Shown here in pieces: positions 1-6,015 of a DNA stretch of 8,340 bases. The number at the start of each line of letters is the position of its first letter. The stretch's first letter is position 1. The position numbers were made by a program, and so were the translations under genes. The notes beneath the pieces are model-generated. The model saw nothing but the letters and a program-made list of their open reading frames with translations, did not search any database and was not told where the DNA came from. This DNA comes from Caldilinea sp. (GTDB lineage Bacteria > Chloroflexota > Anaerolineae > Caldilineales > Caldilineaceae): assembly GCA_026389955.1 (NCBI GenBank), contig JAPLGY010000182.1:1-8340 (forward strand), read 5' to 3'.

Positions 1-92
1 GCGGCGGTCAAGCTGGTCTTGCCATGGTCGATGTGACCGATCGTCCCCACGTTGACATGGGGCTTTGTCCGCTGAAATACTGCTTTGGTCAT
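1..92 (-). CDS. tuf: Elongation factor Tu, N-terminal fragment (runs off the window)
   Basis: EF-Tu is the GTPase that carries aminoacyl-tRNA to the ribosomal A site in the cytoplasm. Only 30 complete codons are present, starting [20 protein letters not shown]. They include the family signature [13 protein letters not shown] and the G1 P-loop GHIDHGKT at residues 19-26 (in most EF-Tu the third residue is Val). The ATG at 92-90 is preceded by a strong Shine-Dalgarno AGGGAGG at 102-108. The gene is the last visible member of a minus-strand operon after three tRNA genes, an arrangement known from E. coli tufB and many other bacteria. The leader contains two overlapping hairpins, one covering the Shine-Dalgarno sequence (listed separately). 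Identity is near certain; whether this is the only tuf copy cannot be told. Confidence 0.97.
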   Translation of the reverse strand, partial: MTKAVFQRTKPHVNVGTIGHIDHGKTSLTA

Positions 93-102
93 CGGAAAAT
101 GC

Positions 103-118
103 CTCCCTGAATAGGGAG
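103..118 (-). promoter_or_regulatory. Hairpin sequestering the tuf Shine-Dalgarno
   Basis: In the minus-strand transcript CTCCCT (118-113) can pair with AGGGAG (108-103) across a four-base loop. This buries most of the AGGGAGG ribosome binding site of tuf. The 118-116 bases are also part of a larger upstream hairpin (116-141), so the two structures cannot both form completely. The pairing is visible; a regulatory role is inference. Confidence 0.4.
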
Positions 119-141
119 CCGCCCTTGGTGGCGGGCGGCTC
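116..141 (-). other. GC-rich stem-loop between tRNA-Thr(GGU) and tuf
   Basis: Perfect 9-bp inverted repeat GAGCCGCCC / GGGCGGCTC with an 8-base loop, lying between the last tRNA and the tuf ribosome binding site. No T-run follows it on the minus strand, so it is not a canonical intrinsic terminator. It could be a processing signal, a partial attenuator, or the competitor of the hairpin that covers the tuf Shine-Dalgarno. Confidence 0.5.
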
Positions 142-211
142 TTCACTTACCGGCTCAAATCAATTTTGCAAGCAACCTGTTGGTACGTTGCACCACCAGA
201 CACACACACTG

Positions 212-377
<166 letters not shown>

Positions 378-381
378 ATGT

Positions 382-422
382 CAGCTGCTCTCCCAGTGAC
401 TGCATCCTCCTGGCTGCATCGA
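382..422 (-). pseudogene. Possible relic of a duplicated tRNA-Thr(UGU) 5' half
   Basis: This spacer segment, read on the minus strand, starts TCGATGC and ends AGAGCAGCTG. The intact tRNA-Thr(UGU) unit has the same two blocks in the same order: TCGATGC just before its 5' end (548-542) and AGAGCAGCTG in its D-arm/anticodon stem (521-512). GCC and TCA fragments between them also line up. The 11-base AGGGCAAAAAA occurs upstream of both copies (568-558 and 460-450). I infer a decayed partial duplication; no anticodon or T arm survives. Confidence 0.4.
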
Positions 423-423
423 C

Positions 424-443
424 GGCAGCTGCGAACAGCTGCC
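424..443 (-). other. UUCG-loop hairpin in the Thr-Tyr tRNA spacer
   Basis: Perfect 8-bp inverted repeat GGCAGCTG / CAGCTGCC with a four-base loop that reads UUCG in the minus-strand RNA. It is closed by G-C rather than the hyperstable C-G, so its stability is ordinary. It lies within the precursor between tRNA-Thr(UGU) and tRNA-Tyr and may be an RNA-processing landmark. Read on the plus strand it is followed by TTTTTT (450-455), but nothing upstream on that strand needs a terminator. Confidence 0.5.
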
Positions 444-465
444 CTTGGCTTTTTTGCCCTTTCGC

Positions 466-541
<76 letters not shown>

Positions 542-588
542 GCATCGATGTGCTCGGTTTTTTGCCCTGTCACCCTTGCTGTGTCGCT

Positions 589-614
589 GTGGTCCAGCAG
601 AGTGGTCCAGCAGA
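589..614. repeat. 13-base perfect tandem duplication in the tRNA operon leader
   Basis: GTGGTCCAGCAGA occurs twice back to back (589-601 and 602-614) with no mismatch. It lies just downstream of the tRNA-tuf promoter, in the first bases of the transcript leader. The perfect identity suggests a recent slippage or duplication event. Confidence 0.85.
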
Positions 615-627
615 CACTTACAAACAA

Positions 628-655
628 AGTATAGCACAATGCCGACCGCGGTCAA
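628..655 (-). promoter_or_regulatory. Sigma-70-type promoter of the tRNA-tuf operon
   Basis: On the minus strand: -35 TTGACC (655-650), 16-base spacer, extended -10 TGC-TATACT (TATACT at 633-628). The predicted start is near 621, about 80 bases before tRNA-Thr(UGU). The near-consensus elements fit a highly expressed stable-RNA operon. A 10-bp palindrome GACCGCGGTC (644-653) overlaps the -35 box. Confidence 0.8.
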
Positions 656-714
656 ATTATCAGGAGCAAAAGTGAGAGATTCAACCAAAATCTGCCCGGG
701 GCCCCACTCAGGGG

Positions 715-744
715 TTGACAGCCAGCAACCGCCTATGCTACTTT
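715..744 (+). promoter_or_regulatory. Promoter candidate of the formate dehydrogenase-like gene
   Basis: Consensus -35 TTGACA (715-720), 18-base spacer, and an extended -10 TGC-TACTTT (TACTTT at 739-744). A transcript starting near 751 would have a leader of about 70 bases. It begins at a 7-bp stem-loop (749-755 with 760-766, loop TGTG), which might protect the 5' end or damp expression. The -35 is perfect and the -10 is only fair. Confidence 0.5.
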
Positions 745-822
745 GTGGGGGGCAGTGTGCTGCCCCTCCGGGCCAGCCAGCTCTCTCGCCCATACCGATC
801 GATCGAGCACGGGAGGATCGCC

Positions 823-2985
823 ATGATCACGTCAGACAGACTCACCTCGACCACCTGCCCCTACTGCGGTGTCGGCTGCAATCTCCAGCTGCACAGCAAA
901 GAGGGGTTCATCTACCGAATCACCTCCCCGCACGATGCGGTCGTCAATCAGGGCAATCTTTGTGTCAAAGGGCGGTTCGGCTATGATTTTATGTATCATC
1001 CCGACCGAGTGACCCGCCCACTTCTCCGCCGGCAGCCGCAGCAGGCTGGCCAGCGCACCCAGGCCTTTGACCGCAGCGAGTGGCAGGAGGTCAGTTGGGA
1101 CGAGGCGCTCGACTTTGTCGCCGACCGGCTTGTCGCCATCTACCGGCGCGATGGCAGCCAGGCGATGGCGGTCTACTGCTGTGCCAAAGCCACCAACGAA
1201 GAGAACTATCTGCTGCAAAAACTGTTTCGTGCCCTCTTTCGCACCAACAATGTCGACCACTGCACCCGGCTCTGCCATGCAGGCAGTGTCGTCGCCTTGC
1301 AGATGGCGTTGGGCACCTCTGCCATGAGCAACACGGCGGCGGAGGTCATCCACAGCGACTGCTTTATCGTCACCGGCTCCAACACGACAGAAAATCATCC
1401 GATCATTGCCTTGCAGATGAAAGAAGCGGTCCGCCAGCATGGCGCCAAGTTGATCGTTGTCGACCCGCGTCGGCTGGAGCTGTGCAACTTTGCCACCCTT
1501 TGGCTTCCGCTCAAGCCAGGCACCAATGTGCCGCTTTTTTCGGCGATGGCCCACGTGATTGTGGCCGAAGGGCTGGTCAACCAGCCCTTTCTCGACGCTC
1601 GCACCAGCGGCTATGCAGAGTTTGCCCGTTCGCTGGAGCCTTTCACCCCCGCCTACGCCGAACAGATCACCGGCGTTGACCGCTCGCTGATTGTCGAAGC
1701 TGCGCGGCTGTACGCCAGCGCCCGCAACGGCGCCATTTACTGGGGGATGGGAATCTCACAATTCAGCAACGGCACTGCCAGCGCACTCGGGCTGATCCAC
1801 CTGGCACTGCTCACCGGCCATATCGGGCGGCTGGGCACCGGACTCAACCCGCTGCGTGGGCAGAACAATGTCCAGGGGGCCTCCGACGCCGGCGCCATGC
1901 CTTTTCACTATCCTGGCTACATGGAAGTCGACAAGGAAGAAAATGCTCGTCGCTGGGAGACGTGTTGGAAGATTGAGCCGGGCGGGCTCAACCGCACACG
2001 GGGGCTGACGACCACCGAAATTCTCTCCAATGCGCATCCAGGGGGCGTGCGTGCGCTCTACATCATGGGAGAAAATCCGATGATGTCCGAACCCAATCTC
2101 AACCTGACCCGCCAGCACATGCAGCAGCTAGAATTCCTCGTGGCCCAGGATCTTTTTATCAACGAGTCGGGAGCCTTTGCCGACGTCTTTCTACCGGCTG
2201 TTTCTTGGGCAGAAAAGGAAGGCACCTTCACCAATACAGACCGGCGCGTCCAGCGGGTCCGCCGGTCCATTGCCCCCCGCGGCCAGTCCCGCCCGGACAG
2301 CGATATTCTCTGCGACCTGGCGCTGCGTATCGAAGAGCGGCTGGGGCGCTCGGCCAGTGCAGGCTGGCACTACGACAGCCCAGAGGCCATCTATCGAGAG
2401 ATGGCGAGCGTCGCTGCCCCCTTTGCTGGGATCACCTACGAACGCATCGAAACACAGGGGCTCCAGTACCCGGTGCCCAGCCTCGACCATCCAGGGACCC
2501 CTTTCTTGTTCGCTGAAACGTTTCCAGCAGGGCGCGGGCGCTTCTTCCCGCTCGAATACGTGCCTGTGGCGGAAGAAGCCGATGAGGCGTACCCCTTCAT
2601 TTTGACCACCGGTCGTCTGCTGGAACATTGGCACGGGGGCACCCTGACCCGCCACTCGCAGCTCGACGCGCTCTCCCCAGCGCCGATGGTCGAGCTTCAT
2701 GAAATCGACGCAGCTCGGCTGGCGGTCAAAGACGGCGACGCCGTGCGTGTCACCTCACGCCGCGGCACTGTGCTGCTGCGAGCGGTGATTTCGCCCAAAG
2801 CACGCCCCGGCGTCGTCTTCATCCCTATCCATTTTGCCGAGGCAGCGGCCAATTTGCTGACGATCGACACCCTGGACCCCCAGGCCAAAATTCCCGAATT
2901 CAAAGCCTGCGCGGTCGACATTCAAATTGCCGGCAGGCAGGAGGCGCAACAGCTGCCCCCTCTGCCCCTGCGCGGCCGCTACTGA
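823..2985 (+). CDS. fdhF: Formate dehydrogenase-like molybdopterin oxidoreductase, catalytic (alpha) subunit
   Basis: Predicted to oxidise formate to CO2 at a molybdenum or tungsten bis-MGD centre; 720 residues, cytoplasmic, no signal peptide. The N-terminal [4Fe-4S] motif uses Cys12, 15, 19 and 47 (CPYCGVGC then LCVKG, with the usual electron-path Lys49). The metal-ligand region reads NNVDHCTRLCH: Cys151-His152 sits where E. coli FdhF has Sec-His, so this is a cysteine enzyme. GSNTTENHPI (185-194), GRLGTGLNPLRGQNNVQG (335-352), TTGRLLEHWH (595-604) and the C-terminal AKIPEFKACAV (688-698) are typical of the formate dehydrogenase branch. The ATG at 823 is chosen because GGGAGG (811-816) lies six bases before it; the frame is open back to a TTG at 715, but that overlaps the promoter. 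The gene has no extra N-terminal ferredoxin domains, and no partner subunit or FdhD gene lies next to it. A related assimilatory nitrate reductase-like activity is the main alternative. Confidence 0.88.
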   Translation: MITSDRLTSTTCPYCGVGCNLQLHSKEGFIYRITSPHDAVVNQGNLCVKGRFGYDFMYHPDRVTRPLLRRQPQQAGQRTQAFDRSEWQEVSWDEALDFVADRLVAIYRRDGSQAMAVYCCAKATNEENYLLQKLFRALFRTNNVDHCTRLCHAGSVVALQMALGTSAMSNTAAEVIHSDCFIVTGSNTTENHPIIALQMKEAVRQHGAKLIVVDPRRLELCNFATLWLPLKPGTNVPLFSAMAHVIVAEGLVNQPFLDARTSGYAEFARSLEPFTPAYAEQITGVDRSLIVEAARLYASARNGAIYWGMGISQFSNGTASALGLIHLALLTGHIGRLGTGLNPLRGQNNVQGASDAGAMPFHYPGYMEVDKEENARRWETCWKIEPGGLNRTRGLTTTEILSNAHPGGVRALYIMGENPMMSEPNLNLTRQHMQQLEFLVAQDLFINESGAFADVFLPAVSWAEKEGTFTNTDRRVQRVRRSIAPRGQSRPDSDILCDLALRIEERLGRSASAGWHYDSPEAIYREMASVAAPFAGITYERIETQGLQYPVPSLDHPGTPFLFAETFPAGRGRFFPLEYVPVAEEADEAYPFILTTGRLLEHWHGGTLTRHSQLDALSPAPMVELHEIDAARLAVKDGDAVRVTSRRGTVLLRAVISPKARPGVVFIPIHFAEAAANLLTIDTLDPQAKIPEFKACAVDIQIAGRQEAQQLPPLPLRGRY

Positions 2986-3024
2986 ACCGACCGTGGGGGC
3001 GGCCGGTTCCCTCCCAGCCGCCCC
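2984..3024. other. Overlapping inverted repeats in the convergent gap
   Basis: The 46-base gap between the two convergent genes holds two competing hairpins. The first pairs 2984-2992 with 3001-3009 (nine positions, one mismatch). The second pairs GGGGCGGC (2996-3003) with GCCGCCCC (3017-3024) perfectly. Neither is followed by a T-run on either strand, so they are only weak candidates for bidirectional termination. Their position immediately after both stop codons supports that role. Confidence 0.4.
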
Positions 3025-3031
3025 ACCAAAA

Positions 3032-4600
3032 TTACCGATCCATCAGCGGCAGATAGAGCGTGTTGGGCACTGTCTCAATCTGCGTCGCCACTCCACCGGT
3101 GTCGGTCAGGTTGACCAGCACCAAGGTGCCGATCTCCATCTCTCCTTGGAGATCGTTGAGCAAGGTCGCATCGGTCACAGTCACCGTCTGGCCGCCGATC
3201 GTCCATGTTTCGTTGTAGGTCCCTGCCCCACTTCTGACACTGCCGCTCACGTTGGAGAGCGCCCCATACAGGTTGGCCGCACCGGCGCCAGGGGGCACAT
3301 GGGTCTCCAACTTGTAAATCCGAGCGTCCGCCCCTGCCTGCGTATATTCCACCTCTACGTACGCCCCGACGGCCAGCAATCCCTGGGTTTCATCGAAGAG
3401 GCTGTTCGGGTCGGCGATGAACTGGGCACCGTTGATGACCCAGGTGCCGTTGAAACCGGTGGACGGCATACCCTGCACAAACCCATAGAGCTTGAAGTTG
3501 CCGGGCACTTCGACGCCGCCATTCTTGGAGGTCGTCTCTATTTTGCGTGCGACCCGGTTCTGGGCAGCATCCAGATAGTATCTGACCTTGACGATGCCCC
3601 CGACAGCAAACGAGCCATTCTCCTGTTTGAAGCGGGTGCGGCTGTTGCTCTTGTAGAGCAGCCCGCCGATGGTCCAGTCTCCAATCAGCCCGTTGGCGGG
3701 CATCGCTTCCACAGCAGCGTAGGCATGCCCTTCGTTGCCCTCGTGCGTGCCACTGCCGTCCCCGCCAGGATCGGAGCGATATTTGCTCTCAATTTTGGTG
3801 GCCCGGTTCACACCAGCTGCGTCGATATAAAATTTGACTTCGACCAGCGTATCGACAGCAAACGGACCCCGTTTTTGTTCGAAGCGGGTCGAACTGTCCG
3901 CCACAAAGGACACCCCACCGACCACCCAGTTGCCGATCAGGGAGGGTGGGAACTCGCTCACGAGCCCATACAGTTCCCCATAGGGAACCGTTGGGGGGAT
4001 TGTACCGCCGCCGTCGGAGCGGCGACATTTGTACGATTTCTCGGTCGACAATTTGGAGATCGGTGCAGGGGTGCCCACGCCTGCATAGACTTCGACGCAG
4101 GCTCCGACCATGTACCCGCCATGTTCCTGCTCAAAATACGTGCTGTTACTCGTCACATACTCGTCCCCGCCGATCCGCCAGGCACCGATCAGCGCGCCCG
4201 ATGGGGGCATACTTTCCACCAAACCGTAGCGTTTCCGGCTCTGTCCCCCATCGCCGCCGCCATCGGGGCCACACTCGTCGTTCTCTGCGCTTTCAATCTT
4301 GAGGGCTCGATTGCCGCTGCCCTCGATCTGGTACTTGACCTCGGCACAGACACCGACCACCAATACACCCTGTTCCTGCTCGATCTGGGTGCTGTTGGTG
4401 GCTCGAAATGTGCGCCCTCCGATCACCCATTCCCCTGCAATCCCGGTAGGTCTCGACTCCACCAGACCCCGCCACTCGGGCGAATTGCTGGCCGGGAAGG
4501 CGGGCGCCGCCTGTGCATTGGCAGCCAGCCACAACAATACCGTCCACAAACCAGCCGTCAGTGCGCTACGCCAGATTGAATGTTTCTGCCACTTCATCAT
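3032..4600 (-). CDS. Secreted protein with six DUF5666-like repeats
   Basis: Function unknown; 522 residues. A signal peptide is clear: basic N-terminus, hydrophobic core around residues 13-27, and an AQA site predicting cleavage after Ala31. The rest is six repeats starting near residues 43, 124, 210, 293, 371 and 444. Each has the pattern [L/A]Y.x.V...P, then G.W.I.G...., then a T.F/E.. turn, then VG..VEV, ending K.IE. This resembles DUF5666, a small beta-strand domain of secreted bacterial proteins, by memory only. Repeats 1 and 2 have matched cysteine pairs (85/110 and 168/192). Gly-rich linkers (around 111-119 and 277-285) separate repeats. The tail YLPLMDR resembles short tails of many Chloroflexota secreted proteins. 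The ATG at 4600 follows AGGAG (4612-4608) by seven bases. The gene is monocistronic and convergent with the formate dehydrogenase-like gene. It probably acts outside the cell or at its surface; the ligand is unknown. Confidence 0.85.
   Translation of the reverse strand: MMKWQKHSIWRSALTAGLWTVLLWLAANAQAAPAFPASNSPEWRGLVESRPTGIAGEWVIGGRTFRATNSTQIEQEQGVLVVGVCAEVKYQIEGSGNRALKIESAENDECGPDGGGDGGQSRKRYGLVESMPPSGALIGAWRIGGDEYVTSNSTYFEQEHGGYMVGACVEVYAGVGTPAPISKLSTEKSYKCRRSDGGGTIPPTVPYGELYGLVSEFPPSLIGNWVVGGVSFVADSSTRFEQKRGPFAVDTLVEVKFYIDAAGVNRATKIESKYRSDPGGDGSGTHEGNEGHAYAAVEAMPANGLIGDWTIGGLLYKSNSRTRFKQENGSFAVGGIVKVRYYLDAAQNRVARKIETTSKNGGVEVPGNFKLYGFVQGMPSTGFNGTWVINGAQFIADPNSLFDETQGLLAVGAYVEVEYTQAGADARIYKLETHVPPGAGAANLYGALSNVSGSVRSGAGTYNETWTIGGQTVTVTDATLLNDLQGEMEIGTLVLVNLTDTGGVATQIETVPNTLYLPLMDR
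3068..4474 (-). repeat. Six internal protein repeats (residues 43-511)
   Basis: Six units of about 75 residues with core order GLVES-type strand, EW.IGG-type strand, VG..VEV strand and K.IE end. The spacing between units is 73 to 86 residues. They are diverged at the DNA level, so the duplication is old. The last unit is the most degenerate at its start (YGALSNVSGSV). Confidence 0.75.
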
Positions 4601-4642
4601 TGCTGAACTCCTGAATAAAAAATTGCTTATAAATCCCCTGTC

Positions 4643-4673
4643 ATTATATTATGTAGCCTGCCTGATGCGGCAA
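4643..4673 (-). promoter_or_regulatory. Promoter candidate of the secreted repeat protein
   Basis: A perfect -10 TATAAT lies on the minus strand at 4648-4643. The best -35 is TTGCCG (4673-4668) with a long 19-base spacer. The predicted start is near 4636, about 36 bases before the ATG. The -10 and its distance to the gene are convincing; the -35 is weak. Confidence 0.5.
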
Positions 4674-4795
4674 ACGGGGTCTGGCCACGCGCAACATAGA
4701 CCCGCCAGGGCAGATCGGACACGGGCTGCCGACGCGCGCAAAAATTTTTCTTGGCGGAAGATGCCAGGCAGTCAGGGGATGGACTACAGTTGTGA

Positions 4796-4835
4796 CAAAA
4801 TGCACAATAGAGCCTTCAAAATTTTGTGCATTTTG
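4796..4835. promoter_or_regulatory. 12-bp inverted repeat, possible operator
   Basis: CAAAATGCACAA (4796-4807) and TTGTGCATTTTG (4824-4835) are perfect reverse complements with a 16-base gap. The right arm contains the TTGTGC -35 element of a plus-strand promoter candidate, so a dimeric regulator bound here would block it. An RNA hairpin is a possible alternative. The symmetry is certain; the role is inferred. Confidence 0.5.
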
Positions 4836-4851
4836 GCGGATGCGCTATAGT
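4824..4851 (+). promoter_or_regulatory. Plus-strand promoter candidate inside the noncoding region
   Basis: TTGTGC (4824-4829), 16-base spacer, TATAGT (4846-4851), giving a start near 4858. No credible plus-strand gene follows, so any transcript would be noncoding or antisense to the 3' end of the GcvT-like gene. Its -35 is embedded in the 12-bp inverted repeat. Confidence 0.4.
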
Positions 4852-4857
4852 TGTGTA

Positions 4858-4990
<133 letters not shown>

Positions 4991-5016
4991 CCTCCAACGT
5001 TTCTGCGCAGACCTGC

Positions 5017-6015
5017 TCAGCACTTGATCTTGTGCATCGGGGCATCGTAGAGCGGTTCGGCCACCACTGTGGCCGGCTGGCGCACACCAAAGTACTCGAC
5101 CGCCAGCTGGCTGCCAGGCACCGCATAGTCGGTCGGCAGATAGCCGTAGACGATGTGTTTGCCGACTGCATAGCCGTAGTTGGCGCTCGTGACATAGCCG
5201 ACACAACGGGAACCTGCGTAGATCGGTTCTTTGCCCAGTGCCATGCTGCCGGGCTCGTCCAGGGTCAGACAACAGAGCTGTTGTTGCAGACCTTGTTTTC
5301 TGAGAGTCTGCAGAGCGGTGCGGCCGATAAACTCCCCTTTTTGCAGACGGACAGCCCACCCAAGCCCTGCCGTATAGGGGTCATGGTCAGGATGGATATC
5401 CTGCCCCCACAGCCGGTACCCCTTTTCCAGCCGCAGCGAATCAAAGGCGCCGGCCCCTGCTGCGATCATCCCAAACGCTCGGCCGGCCTCCCAAAGCCTA
5501 TCCCACAGCCCCAGAGCGAACTCAGCCCGGCTGTAGAGTTCCCATCCCAATTCACCCGCGTAAGAGATTCGCAAGGCAGTCACAGGAACCGCATCCACCT
5601 CCAGATCCTGGGCGGTGTAGTAGGGGAATGAAGCAGGCCCCACCTCCTGGCGGGTCACCTTGGCCAGCACCCGGCGGGCGTTCGGGCCCCACAGGCCGAT
5701 CGGCGTGTAGGTCGAGGAGTGGTCGACCACCTGCACCGTGCCGTCCGTCGGTGCGTGCCGCTCGATCCAGGCCAGGTCATGGGCCAGCAGCGCCCCCCCT
5801 GTGATCAACCAGAAACAATTCTGGCTGCGTCGGACAAGGGTCAGGTCCGCCTGGATTCCGCCGCGTGGGGTCAGCAGGCTGGTATAGATGACTTTGCCGA
5901 CGGGCTGGTCGATCCGGTTGGCACAGAGCCGCTCTAAAAACGCCACTGACCCTGGGCCGCTGACTTCGATCACCGCCAGTGCGGCCAGGTTGAAGAGGCC
6001 TACGTTGTTGCGCAC
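5017..6015 (-). CDS. GcvT-like folate-binding half of a sarcosine/dimethylglycine dehydrogenase-type enzyme
   Basis: In the family, this C-terminal half binds tetrahydrofolate and captures the one-carbon unit released by the FAD half. If started at the GTG at 6015 it has 332 residues. GcvT hallmarks are VGLFNLAALAVIEVSGP (residues 5-21), LLTPRGGIQADLTL (47-60; Asp57 is where I recall the T-protein catalytic Asp), ISYAGELGWELY (150-161), FDSLRLEKGYRLWGQDI (191-207) and the C-terminal barrel domain with GYVTSANYGY and VEYFG. It begins at once after the TAG that ends the FAD half, in the same frame. No strong ribosome site precedes it: GAGGTGG (6033-6027) lies 11 bases away. Expression could therefore come from stop-restart coupling, from readthrough, or not at all. 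It ends in the noncoding region at 4601-5016. The fold is secure; the substrate of the enzyme is not known. Confidence 0.88.
   Translation of the reverse strand: MRNNVGLFNLAALAVIEVSGPGSVAFLERLCANRIDQPVGKVIYTSLLTPRGGIQADLTLVRRSQNCFWLITGGALLAHDLAWIERHAPTDGTVQVVDHSSTYTPIGLWGPNARRVLAKVTRQEVGPASFPYYTAQDLEVDAVPVTALRISYAGELGWELYSRAEFALGLWDRLWEAGRAFGMIAAGAGAFDSLRLEKGYRLWGQDIHPDHDPYTAGLGWAVRLQKGEFIGRTALQTLRKQGLQQQLCCLTLDEPGSMALGKEPIYAGSRCVGYVTSANYGYAVGKHIVYGYLPTDYAVPGSQLAVEYFGVRQPATVVAEPLYDAPMHKIKC

Noticed and set aside
715..822. A 36-residue N-terminal extension of the formate dehydrogenase-like protein from a TTG at 715
   Set aside because: That TTG is the -35 box of the likely promoter and has no ribosome site; the ATG at 823 has GGGAGG at good spacing and starts close to the iron-sulfur motif as in the family.
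2927..4579. A 550-codon open frame on the plus strand opposite the secreted repeat protein
   Set aside because: It mirrors the real minus-strand gene; the product is a His/Arg/Pro-rich chain with no domain, while the minus frame has a signal peptide, regular repeats and a ribosome site.
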